Positions 26,107-33,812 of a stretch of DNA of 64,000 bases are shown here, in pieces. The DNA comes from Insolitispirillum peregrinum (lineage in GTDB: Bacteria > Pseudomonadota > Alphaproteobacteria > Rhodospirillales > Rhodospirillaceae). The position numbers and the translations under genes are program-made. How positions within the stretch are numbered: the stretch's first letter is position 1; every line of letters begins with the position of its first letter. The stretch is taken from contig NZ_FTOA01000002.1 in NCBI RefSeq assembly GCF_900156605.1, positions 682,001-746,000 on the forward strand, in the 5' to 3' direction. The notes beneath the pieces are model-generated. The model was not told the DNA's origin. It did not search any database and saw only the letters and a program-made list of their open reading frames with translations.

Positions 26107-26910
26107 TCAAACTGTCGGCACCGTCCCGCCATCAATCACATATTCGGTGCCCGTGATGCTGCCTGCCCGACCGGACGCCAGAAAGGCGATCAGGCTTGCG
26201 ACTTCCCCGGGCGTCGTCGGACGTCCAATCGGTATTCCGCCGAGCGAGTCCATGATCATCTTCTTGCCGACGGCAATGTCACCGCCATGCCCGGCCGCAA
26301 GCCGTGTCGCAAATTCGACAGCCGCCTCAGTTTCTATCCAGCCCGGGGAAACCCGCACCACACGCACGCCTTGAGGCGACACCTGCTTTGAAAGGCTCTT
26401 GCTATAGGTCGTCAGGGCCGCCTTGGCCGCAGCATAGGCTGTCGTCGCTTCGGGCAGTGGCAGTTGGCGCTGAATGGACGTGACATGAATGACGACGCCG
26501 CTGCCGCGCGCCACCATGGCCGGAACAAGCTCGCGGTCGAGGCGAACGGCTGGCATCAGGTTGAGGTCGAGCTCACGTCTCCAGATATCGTCGCCGAGGA
26601 CTTGAAAACCCCCTGCCGGGGCGGAGGAGCCGCCGAGCATATGCACCATGATATCCACCCCGCCCATGCGCTCGTTCACCGCCTCTGCCAGTGTCGCACA
26701 ACCGTGCGCGCTCGTCAGGTCGGCCGCGACGAACAGCGATGGCGACACGGCTTCCGGCTTCGTGCGGGCGGTCGTCAGAACCTCCGCTCCCAGACCCTGA
26801 AAAAGGCTGACGGTCGCAGCACCTGCACCGCGTGTCCCGGATGTGATCAGCGCGCGTTTTCCGCTCAGGTCGAGAAACGGATGAGCACTGCTCTGGAAGC
26901 CCGCGCTCAC
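26107..26910 (-). CDS. short-chain dehydrogenase/reductase (SDR)
   Basis: A 267-residue classical SDR. The cofactor motif is [15 protein letters not shown] (T-G-x3-G-x-G with Ser in place of the first Gly), the catalytic Ser lies in HVTSIQRQ, and YAAAKAAL carries Tyr and Lys. [21 protein letters not shown] and the [11 protein letters not shown] end are typical. Substrate unknown. It overlaps the preceding NTF2-like gene by four bases (ATGA) and is divergent from a LysR gene. GC content and codon use look less extreme than neighbours, in line with a transferred cassette. Confidence 0.88.
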   Translation of the reverse strand: MSAGFQSSAHPFLDLSGKRALITSGTRGAGAATVSLFQGLGAEVLTTARTKPEAVSPSLFVAADLTSAHGCATLAEAVNERMGGVDIMVHMLGGSSAPAGGFQVLGDDIWRRELDLNLMPAVRLDRELVPAMVARGSGVVIHVTSIQRQLPLPEATTAYAAAKAALTTYSKSLSKQVSPQGVRVVRVSPGWIETEAAVEFATRLAAGHGGDIAVGKKMIMDSLGGIPIGRPTTPGEVASLIAFLASGRAGSITGTEYVIDGGTVPTV

Positions 26911-27236
26911 AGCGCGATCTCCAGTCCGGCAATCTTCCCGTCATCGAGGATGAACTGATAGCGCAGGTCTACCGGGCTTCCGGGGAAATCACCAGCAAGA
27001 TGGGCGACGACGATTGTGCGGTTGCCTTCCGTCGATATCGAGAACGGCTCGACAGTGTAGCTATACTTTCTGGATGAGTTCGATGCCCATTGTCGTATCG
27101 CATCCCTTCCAGTGTAACTCTTCCCCTCATCCTTGACGACAGCGAGATGGCTAAAGCATCTGGAAACAGCTTCAGCGCTTTTTTCCCCGTCGGCGGCAAA
27201 ATACTCAGCAATCATACCGGTCAGCGTGATGGTCAT
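26907..27236 (-). CDS. NTF2-like (SnoaL-type) small protein
   Basis: A 109-residue protein with the NTF2-like pattern: an N-terminal helix ([20 protein letters not shown]), [21 protein letters not shown], then beta strands ending in [18 protein letters not shown]. Such proteins act as small isomerases, hydrolases or binding proteins, and often sit beside SDR genes under LysR or TetR control. It is coupled to the SDR gene by an ATGA overlap. Confidence 0.82.
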   Translation of the reverse strand: MTITLTGMIAEYFAADGEKSAEAVSRCFSHLAVVKDEGKSYTGRDAIRQWASNSSRKYSYTVEPFSISTEGNRTIVVAHLAGDFPGSPVDLRYQFILDDGKIAGLEIAL

Positions 27237-27367
27237 CCTTCATCTCCACTCTGCTGTGGATGCCCCTTGTCTGGTGCTCTCCATCTTTTGGTAACGCCAA
27301 CTTAGCGCTGGACCTTTGCCATGATAATCGGGATAAATCGTCATGCTGTGTTGTGAAAAGCAGGACA
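27237..27367. promoter_or_regulatory. divergent promoter/operator region of the SDR cassette
   Basis: 131 bases between the NTF2-like and LysR genes. An ATGA...TCAT inverted pair around 27320-27343 is a possible LysR site, but no clear T-N11-A palindrome could be confirmed. Confidence 0.35.
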
Positions 27368-28261
27368 ATGCCTCAAGACGGTCTGATTGGGTTTGATGCG
27401 GTGCTTGCCATTGCGCGACGAGGGTCGTTCCGGGCGGCGGCGCTGGAGCTTGGCCTGTCAACGACCGCACTAAGCAATGTCATCGCAAAGCTGGAACGCA
27501 AGCTCGGTATCCGCCTGTTCAATCGCACGACCCGCAGCGTTTCCCTTACAGACGCCGGACGGAAGTTTGTCGATCAGGTCGGTCCTGCCGTGAAAACCAT
27601 TCATGACGCGATGGATATCGCCCGTTCGCAGCAGGAGATGCCGTCTGGAACTCTCCGCATCAATGCTTTTGCAACAGCCGCGCGGGAGGTTCTTGGGCCG
27701 CTTCTGTTGCAGTTCCTGCGGCGCTATCCCGAGGTTCATATCGATCTCGTTACCGAGGGCCGGATTGTGGACATCGTTGCCGAGGGGTTTGATCTTGGCC
27801 TGAGGAGCGCCGACCTTGTGCCGAGCGACATGATTGCCATTCCTGTGGGGCCTCCCCGTAGATTTGCCGTCGTTGCCTCACCTGCCTACTTTAAAACCAA
27901 CGGCAAACCCTTTGTTCCTCCCGACCTCCTTCACCATGCGTGCCTGCGCATCCGGCTCCCGAATGGCGCGATCCATCGCTGGCGATTCGAGAAGGATGGG
28001 CAGGTTGCCCAGATAGACGTCCAAGGTCCAATGACCCTCGACGAGGCAAGCCTCGCGCGCATCGCTGTCCTGAACGATGCCGGGATCGGCTATTTCATGG
28101 AATCCGATGTCCGCGCAGACATCGAAGCGGGATGCCTGGTTCGCGTTCTGGAAGACTGGACCCCGCCGCTTGCGCCTTTGTGCCTTTATTATCCCAGCAG
28201 GCGAAATCCCTCGGCTGCGTTCAAGGCCTTAATCGGCATGGCGCGTCAAATCGCAGGATGA
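27368..28261 (+). CDS. LysR-family transcriptional regulator
   Basis: A 297-residue LTTR. The N-terminal helix-turn-helix (residues 1-60) reads [20 protein letters not shown], then [34 protein letters not shown]. The effector domain (about 90-290) follows with [23 protein letters not shown] 27368 has AGGA upstream; the open frame to 27260 overlaps the divergent promoter. It most probably controls the divergent SDR/NTF2-like pair. Confidence 0.9.
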   Translation: MPQDGLIGFDAVLAIARRGSFRAAALELGLSTTALSNVIAKLERKLGIRLFNRTTRSVSLTDAGRKFVDQVGPAVKTIHDAMDIARSQQEMPSGTLRINAFATAAREVLGPLLLQFLRRYPEVHIDLVTEGRIVDIVAEGFDLGLRSADLVPSDMIAIPVGPPRRFAVVASPAYFKTNGKPFVPPDLLHHACLRIRLPNGAIHRWRFEKDGQVAQIDVQGPMTLDEASLARIAVLNDAGIGYFMESDVRADIEAGCLVRVLEDWTPPLAPLCLYYPSRRNPSAAFKALIGMARQIAG

Positions 28262-28290
28262 CAGTCATCTGCCGCGTTTGAGAGATCAGC

Positions 28291-28391
28291 CAGAGCCGTT
28301 TCAAGGTGAGCCTGTACGGTCAGCGGCCCGGAAAATGCGGCACGGAAAACGGCGAGTCTTTGGGCTCCGTGTGAAAACGCTCACTGCTCTA
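28291..28391 (-). repeat. degenerate family-B repeat abutting the uvrC stop
   Basis: Plus-strand GGAAAATGCGGCAC and GTGTGAAAACGCTC match family-B copies at 30914 and 39533. On the minus strand the end reads TAGAGCAGTGAGCGTTTTCA, where TAG is the stop of uvrC. Relative to other copies it has a 7-base insertion near the end. Confidence 0.65.
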
Positions 28392-30290
28392 TCCGTGGAA
28401 ATGGTCGTAAATCGTCTGGGCCAGACTTTCACTGATGCCGTCCACCTGTTGCAGGTCGGTCAATCCGGCCTCGGCCACCCCACGCGCCGACCCAAAGGCA
28501 TGCAGCAGGGCTTTCTTGCGTTTGGGACCAATCCCCGGCAAGCCATCAAGCGGCGAGCGGCTGATATCCTGTGAACGGCGGGCCCGGTGGGAGCCAATGG
28601 CAAAGCGGTGGGCTTCGTCGCGCAGGCGCTGCAGGAAATAATGCACCGGGTGATTATGGGCGAGGGTGAACGGCTCGCGTCCCTCAATGAAATAGGTTTC
28701 GCGCCCGGCGTTGCGATCCGGTCCCTTGGCGATCCCGATCAGGGTGACGTCATCAATTGCCAGATCGTCCAGCACCGCTTTGGCGACGTTGAATTGTCCC
28801 TGCCCGCCGTCGATCAGCACCACGTCCGGCCATTGCCCGCGGTCGCGGTCGGGGTCTTCCTTTTGCGCACGGGTAAAGCGGCGGGTCAGCACCTCGCGCA
28901 TCATCGCAAAGTCGTTGCCGGGGGTGACGGTGGGATCCTTGATGTTGAACTTGCGGTAGGCGCTTTTGTTAAAGCCCTCGGGCCCGGCAACGATCATCCC
29001 CCCAACCATGTTGGTGCCCTGAATGTGCGAGTTGTCGTAGACCTCGATCCGCTGGGGCGGGCCATCAAGCTCAAACAGCTCGGCCATCGCCACCAGCAGG
29101 GTGTTCTGCGCTGAACTTTCGGCCAGCCGCCGCCCCAGCGCTTCGCGGGCATTGGTCAGGGCGTGGGCGATGGCCTTGGTGCGCGGGCCGCGTTTGGGCA
29201 CCGTCACATCGACCTTGCGGCCTGCCCGCAGGTTCAGGGCGGCACAGACCAGATCATGGTTCGGCAGCGGTTCGGACAGCAGAATGGAATGGGGAGGCAG
29301 CTTGTTGGCATAGAACTGGCCGACAAAAGCCTCCAGAACCTCGCCTGAGGGGGCATCCGGGCTGTGCTGGGGGAAGTAGGCCCGGTTGCCATAGTTCTGC
29401 CCCATGCGGAAGAAAAACACCTGCAGGCAGCTTTGCCCACCTGCCTGATGGATGGCGATCACATCGGCATCGCGCATGTCATCAATGGCAATGTCCTGAT
29501 GGGCCTGCACCTGCGCCAGTGCCCGGATGCGGTCGCGCAGGATGGCGGCGTCCTCGAATTCCATCGCGGCGGAATGGACCTCCATGCGGGTGGCCAGTTC
29601 GGCCTGAATGTCCTTGCTGTCGCCAGACAGGAATGCCTTGGCCTGCGTGACCAGCGTCTGATAGTCGGCGCGGCTGATCCGGTCCACACAAGGGGCGCTA
29701 CAGCGTTTGATTTGATGCAGCAGGCAGGGGCGGGTCCGGCTGTTGAACACCGCATCGGTGCAACTGCGCAGCAAAAAGGCTTTTTGAATCTGGTTCAGGG
29801 TCTGGTTGACCGCGCCCGCCGAAGCAAAGGGGCCGAAGTAATCGCCAATCAGGCTTTTGCTGCCGCGATGCTTGATTACCTGAGGAAAGTCGTCGGCGCT
29901 GGTCAGAACCAGATAGGGAAACGACTTGTCGTCGCGCAGCAGGATATTATAGCGCGGCTTCAGGGTTTTGATCAGGTTCGATTCCAGCAGCAGGGCTTCG
30001 GCTTCGGTGTGGGTGGTGACGATCTCCATGCTGATGGTCTCGGAGACCATCCGTTGCAGCCGCAGGGGCAGGGCGTCGATGCGGGTATAGGCCACCACCC
30101 GCTTTTTCAGGCTTTTGGCCTTGCCGACGTACAGGGCATCGCCCTTGCCGTTCAGCATGCGGTAAACGCCGGGGCTGTCGGGCAGGGTGCGCAGGGTCTG
30201 CCGAATCACCTCTACCCCGCGCACGGTCGGCGTCAGGGCATCGGAGGAGGCTGTGTCCACGGTGGGCGGGGGGGCGGGTGTCTGGCTCAT
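28389..30290 (-). CDS. uvrC: excinuclease ABC subunit C
   Basis: A 633-residue nucleotide excision repair nuclease that makes both incisions with UvrA and UvrB. The GIY-YIG domain is near residues 35-115 ([23 protein letters not shown]), the UVR motif near 210-245 ([13 protein letters not shown]), the RNase H-like 3' domain contains [19 protein letters not shown] and [15 protein letters not shown], and the C-terminal double HhH has [23 protein letters not shown] 30290 is preferred to a TTG at 30326. The last 80 bases are duplicated at 26022, and the TAG stop belongs to a repeat. Confidence 0.95.
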   Translation of the reverse strand: MSQTPAPPPTVDTASSDALTPTVRGVEVIRQTLRTLPDSPGVYRMLNGKGDALYVGKAKSLKKRVVAYTRIDALPLRLQRMVSETISMEIVTTHTEAEALLLESNLIKTLKPRYNILLRDDKSFPYLVLTSADDFPQVIKHRGSKSLIGDYFGPFASAGAVNQTLNQIQKAFLLRSCTDAVFNSRTRPCLLHQIKRCSAPCVDRISRADYQTLVTQAKAFLSGDSKDIQAELATRMEVHSAAMEFEDAAILRDRIRALAQVQAHQDIAIDDMRDADVIAIHQAGGQSCLQVFFFRMGQNYGNRAYFPQHSPDAPSGEVLEAFVGQFYANKLPPHSILLSEPLPNHDLVCAALNLRAGRKVDVTVPKRGPRTKAIAHALTNAREALGRRLAESSAQNTLLVAMAELFELDGPPQRIEVYDNSHIQGTNMVGGMIVAGPEGFNKSAYRKFNIKDPTVTPGNDFAMMREVLTRRFTRAQKEDPDRDRGQWPDVVLIDGGQGQFNVAKAVLDDLAIDDVTLIGIAKGPDRNAGRETYFIEGREPFTLAHNHPVHYFLQRLRDEAHRFAIGSHRARRSQDISRSPLDGLPGIGPKRKKALLHAFGSARGVAEAGLTDLQQVDGISESLAQTIYDHFHG

Positions 30291-30354
30291 GGGCGAAGAT
30301 ATATCCAGCCTTGCCCTGCCTTCCAAGGGGGTAAATGAAGAACATCAGGCGGTG

Positions 30355-30760
30355 GCGATGTGTTATCCCGCGACTATCCACGAATCCTGTGGATAACCTT
30401 GTGGGTAATGGCAGGAACAACTCATGGGAACCGCAGACTCTCTAGGGTTTGAGCAGGTTGCTTAAAAAGTGGGCAAAATGACTAAGGCATTGTTGTTTAT
30501 GAATTAATCAGTTTTTCGTGGTGGATAAAGCGACTCGCGATTCTCTCTCTTGACAGAAATACGACGATGGGGCAGCCCGGAATCACCCTGTGGAAAAGAT
30601 GTGGATGAGTGCCGATTCGGGCGCATGTTTCCTAGGTCTCCTTTCGCACCGCATCTAGAATCGCCGGCTGGACGAGTATGCGGAAATAGTCCAAAAGGAC
30701 TGGTTTTGCGTTTGCTGGCTGTCGTGCCTGTCACAGAAGAGTCATCGAGTCGCATGTTCT
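30355..30760. other. origin-like region: DnaA-box and GANTC cluster
   Basis: No gene. TGTGGATAA, the exact DnaA-box complement, is at 30388-30396, with one-mismatch versions at 30400, 30520, 30589 and 30600. Nine GANTC sites (CcrM methylation target) lie at 30382, 30436, 30532, 30539, 30580, 30614, 30658, 30739 and 30747, against roughly one or two expected at this GC. An AT-rich patch spans about 30459-30518. Alphaproteobacterial origins show this combination, but uvrC is not a usual oriC neighbour, and the boxes are not tested. Confidence 0.4.
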
Positions 30761-30850
30761 TCAGCCTGTGTGTAAGCAGGCAAAGAACATGGCAAAGTTG
30801 CCACACTGCAGCAGGAAATGCAGGACAAAAGGTTAGGCCCGCGTACTGGT

Positions 30851-30915
30851 CTAACCTTTTGGTGTGCCGCATTGTTGTTGCGAAAACCGGTTCCCACTTT
30901 TCGCACGCTGCTCTA
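30851..30915 (-). repeat. family-A intergenic repeat, copy 3 (inverted)
   Basis: On the minus strand it begins TAGAGCAGCGTGCGAAAAG, has the GGAACCGGTT palindrome and ends CCAAAAGGTTAG. A partial second arm (ACAAAAGGTTAGGCCCGCG, 30822-30842) stands opposite it, giving a larger hairpin. Confidence 0.75.
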
Positions 30916-31007
30916 GAGCATTTTCAAGTTGACCGTCTCCGGTCAACGGCTCGGAAAATGCGGCACTCAAAGGGAAGAGCGTTTTCGTTCGGTGTGAAAA
31001 CGCTCTA
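30914..31007 (+). repeat. family-B 94-bp repeat, copy 1
   Basis: Begins TAGAGCATTTTC and ends GAAAACGCTCTA, a 12-bp terminal inverted repeat with one change. Internal stems are GTTGACCG/CGGTCAAC and AGAGCGTTTTC/GAAAACGCTCT. It shares its TA boundary with the adjoining family-A copy. The identical-length copy at 39533 runs the other way. Confidence 0.85.
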
Positions 31008-31050
31008 AAAAACACAGCCCCTTTTGATCCTGCGACCAAAAGGGGCTGTG
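31007..31050 (-). terminator. terminator of the che operon
   Basis: CAGCCCCTTTT and AAAAGGGGCTG (31015-31048) form a perfect 11-bp stem. On the minus strand a T6 tract follows, shared with the end of the family-B repeat. Confidence 0.88.
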
Positions 31051-31076
31051 TATAGAGCATGCAGACGGTGGGGAAA

Positions 31077-31925
31077 TCAGGCCGCCGGAGCCCCGATGCT
31101 GGGGCCGTTGTAGCCGGGCCGGGCGACGGCATAGACGCCGCGCTGGCTGGGGATCGGCTTGAACCGTTCCGAGATGCCCAGAACCGTCTCGGCACCGCCC
31201 AGATAGAGCACCGCGTCGTCGGTCATCTGCTTCGACATGTTTTCCAGCACCACCGACTTGGTCGGCTGGTCAAAGTAAATCAGCACGTTGCGGCAGAACA
31301 CCACGTCAAACGTCCCTAACGCCTTCATGTCCTGCAGCAGGTTCCATTCCTTGAACTGCACCATCGACCGTACTGCCGGGTCCAGTTCCCACTGGTCATC
31401 GCGTTTCTGGAAGTATTTGACCAGCAGCTGAATCGGCAGCCCGCGCTGGACTTCAAACTGTGAGTACAGGCCAGAGCGGGCTTTTTGCAGGATTTCCCGC
31501 GACAGGTCGGTGCCGACGATCTCGACTTTCCAGCCCGCCAGCCTGGCGGCATGTTCCTTGAGGATCATGGCCAGGGAATAGGGTTCCTGCCCGGAGGATG
31601 CTGCGGCACACCAGATGCGAAAGCTGCGCTTGGTGGCCCGTGTTCTCAACAGGTTGGGCAGAACAACGTCGCGGAACTGGTCAAAGGGCTTTTGATCCCG
31701 AAAAAAGAACGACTCGTTGGTTGTCATTGCGTCGGTGACATCGGCAGCAAGTGCCTCGTCCCGGCGGCGAAGCTGGGCAACCAGGTCTTCCAATCCCTTG
31801 AGGCCGCGTTTGCGGGCCACAGGCATCAGTCGGCTTTCGAGCAGATAGGATTTGTCCGGGGTCAGGACCAGACCGGACCGCTCCTTCAGCATCTTGGCCA
31901 AAAAGTCAAAATCATCGGGTTTCAT
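31077..31925 (-). CDS. cheR: chemotaxis protein methyltransferase CheR
   Basis: A 282-residue SAM-dependent enzyme that methylates glutamates of chemoreceptors. The N-terminal helical domain ends at about residue 75 (DAMTTNESFFFRD), the SAM site includes RIWCAAASSGQEPYSLAM and VEIVGTDLSREIL, and FDVVFCRNVLIYFD and YLGGAETVLGISERF complete the fold. ATG 31925 lies 2 bases after cheB and is preferred over an open-frame extension into cheB. Last gene of the operon. Confidence 0.95.
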   Translation of the reverse strand: MKPDDFDFLAKMLKERSGLVLTPDKSYLLESRLMPVARKRGLKGLEDLVAQLRRRDEALAADVTDAMTTNESFFFRDQKPFDQFRDVVLPNLLRTRATKRSFRIWCAAASSGQEPYSLAMILKEHAARLAGWKVEIVGTDLSREILQKARSGLYSQFEVQRGLPIQLLVKYFQKRDDQWELDPAVRSMVQFKEWNLLQDMKALGTFDVVFCRNVLIYFDQPTKSVVLENMSKQMTDDAVLYLGGAETVLGISERFKPIPSQRGVYAVARPGYNGPSIGAPAA

Positions 31926-31927
31926 AA

Positions 31928-33124
31928 CTATGCCCGCCTGTTTGCGAACTTGTGGATCCAGCCGGCGATGTCCTGAATGGGCAGGACTGCCGCGCAGACC
32001 CCCGCCTGGGCGGTGGCACCGGGCATGCCCCACACCACGCTGGTTGCCTCGTCCTGGGCAATGACGGTGCCGCCGGTTTCGACGATCACCTTGCCGCCAC
32101 GGGCGCCATCCGACCCCATGCCGGTCAGCACGCAGGCCAGAACCTTGCGGCCATAGACCTGCGAAATCGACCGGAACATCGGATCGACGGACGGACGGCA
32201 GAAGTTTTCCGGTGCGCCCTGATTCAGGCGCAGGATCTTTTCACCGTTCTTGACCTCGACCAGCATGTGGTAATCGCCGGGGGCGACATAGACCTTGCCA
32301 CCTTCGATGCGGTCGCCATCGGCGGCTTCCTTGGCCGGGAAGCCGGACAGGCGCGAGATGTGTTCCGCGAGGATGGTGGTAAAGGTTGCCGGCATGTGCT
32401 GGGTGATCAGGATCGGCTGGGTAACACCACCCGCTTTCATGATCCCGCTGAGGACGGTAAACAGGGCTTGCGGACCACCGGTCGAGCTGCCGATGCAGAT
32501 GACATCCGGGCGCTCGGTTCCGGCCTGACGCAAGACAACCTTGGTGCCGGGAGGCGCCAGCGGGCTGCTGGCCGGCGCGGGGGCCACTGCTGCGCCGGGG
32601 CGGCGCAGGGTCGGAACTGCGGCTGCAGCCGGGGCAGCCGGAGCCGGGCGACGGCCCGAGCTGCGGCGGACCGCAGCCCCCAAAGCCTTCACCTTTTCCA
32701 CCAGCTCGCGCTTGAAATCGGTGCCGCCAGTCAGTTCCCGCGAAGAGGACGGTTTGGGGATATAGTCGGTTGCGCCCAGCTCAAGGGCCTTCAGGCTGAT
32801 TTCGGCATTTTTCTGCGTCAGGGTCGAAGACATGATGACCTTGGGACGCGACGGCGAAGCAAGAATTTTCGGCAGTGCGGTGAGGCCATCCATCACCGGC
32901 ATTTCGATATCGAGAACGACGATTTCGATATCCTGTCGCTCCAGTGTCTGAATGGCACTTTGTCCGTTGCCGACAGAAGCCACGACCTTGATTGCCGGGT
33001 CGGATTCGAGCATACGGGTTTCCAGACCACGGACCACCGCCGAGTCGTCAACGACCATCACGCGGTAAGGTTCAGTGGCACCAGTTCCGGCTGGCGTAGA
33101 TGATGCGTCCCTGGGAAAGGTCAA
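31928..33124 (-). CDS. cheB: chemotaxis methylesterase/response regulator CheB
   Basis: A 398-residue protein. The receiver (about 20-140) has the acceptor Asp72 in VVLDIEMPVMDG. A Pro/Ala-rich linker (about 155-195) leads to the C-terminal esterase with the triad Ser214 (CIGSSTGG), His243 (TQHMPATFT) and Asp339 (GMGSDGARGG). It removes receptor methyl groups when phosphorylated by CheA. It sits between cheY and cheR, 35 bases after cheY. Confidence 0.95.
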   Translation of the reverse strand: MTFPRDASSTPAGTGATEPYRVMVVDDSAVVRGLETRMLESDPAIKVVASVGNGQSAIQTLERQDIEIVVLDIEMPVMDGLTALPKILASPSRPKVIMSSTLTQKNAEISLKALELGATDYIPKPSSSRELTGGTDFKRELVEKVKALGAAVRRSSGRRPAPAAPAAAAVPTLRRPGAAVAPAPASSPLAPPGTKVVLRQAGTERPDVICIGSSTGGPQALFTVLSGIMKAGGVTQPILITQHMPATFTTILAEHISRLSGFPAKEAADGDRIEGGKVYVAPGDYHMLVEVKNGEKILRLNQGAPENFCRPSVDPMFRSISQVYGRKVLACVLTGMGSDGARGGKVIVETGGTVIAQDEATSVVWGMPGATAQAGVCAAVLPIQDIAGWIHKFANRRA

Positions 33125-33159
33125 GGCTTCGCTCCCCTTGCTGCTGACTGAGCGTCTGA

Positions 33160-33528
33160 TCAGTCGATCAGGCCGACCTGTGCAAACTTTGCTTGCAGGA
33201 TTTCGCTGTCAAAGGGCTTCATGATGTACTCATTCGCGCCTGCTTCGATGGCTTCCTGAATGTGCTCGATGTCGTTTTCGGTGGTGCAGAACACGACAAC
33301 GGGCGTTTCGCCGCCGGGGAGTTTGCGCAGTTCGCGCAGGAACTCTATGCCGTTCATCACAGGCATGTTCCAGTCCAGCAGAACTGCATCAGGCATGGTC
33401 TGCTTGCACGCATCCAGCGCGCTTTTACCGTCTTCGGCTTCGGCGGTGCTGAATTGCAATTCCTGCAAAATCTTTTTGGCCACCATGCGGATGACTTTGG
33501 AGTCATCGACGATCAAACAGGATTTCAT
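33160..33528 (-). CDS. cheY: CheY-type single-domain response regulator
   Basis: A 122-residue receiver: CLIVDDSKVIRMVAKKI, acceptor Asp52 in VLLDWNMPVMNG, Thr in VVFCTTEND and Lys in EYIMKPF. It would carry the CheA signal to the flagellar motor or act as a phosphate sink. The start MKSCLIVDD at 33528 matches family practice; ATG 33567 in frame has a better-placed GAGGA and would add 13 residues, so the start is open. Confidence 0.9.
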   Translation of the reverse strand: MKSCLIVDDSKVIRMVAKKILQELQFSTAEAEDGKSALDACKQTMPDAVLLDWNMPVMNGIEFLRELRKLPGGETPVVVFCTTENDIEHIQEAIEAGANEYIMKPFDSEILQAKFAQVGLID

Positions 33529-33761
33529 ACCTCTCTGTGCCCCCAACGGATTATCCTGTGCGACCATCGGATGGTTTTCCTCTGGTCACGGCTGCCGGGT
33601 GGCAGCATCAGGTTCATGAACGCGTTGCCCGCCAAACGGGCTCGTGGAATGGCATCGCATTGATACCAGAAGACAAAATAGCCGGAGCCAGAGGTCCGAT
33701 CAACGAACCATAGTGCTTAGGGGCTGCTTTTTCATCCCACCGTCCCCGGAGTAGAACCGAA

Positions 33762-33793
33762 GAGGGGGCTGGGGGTAATCCCGCAGCCCCCTC
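33762..33793 (-). terminator. hairpin between cheA and cheY
   Basis: GAGGGGGCTG and CAGCCCCCTC form a 10-bp perfect stem just after the cheA stop. The minus-strand 3' side is TTCGGTTC, a poor U-tract, so it may attenuate rather than stop transcription of cheYBR. The 33529-33761 gap has no gene. Confidence 0.55.
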
Positions 33794-33812
33794 TGGTCTG
33801 TCAGACGATGGG

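Noticed and set aside
26022-28391. A phage or integrase-type genomic island att site
   Set aside because: The direct repeat exists, but there is no integrase, and an ~80-base diverged repeat of coding DNA fits homologous replacement better than a short att core.
30504-30872. A 122-codon minus-strand frame upstream of the che operon
   Set aside because: It overlaps the repeat and the origin-like region, with no recognisable motif and no ribosome site.
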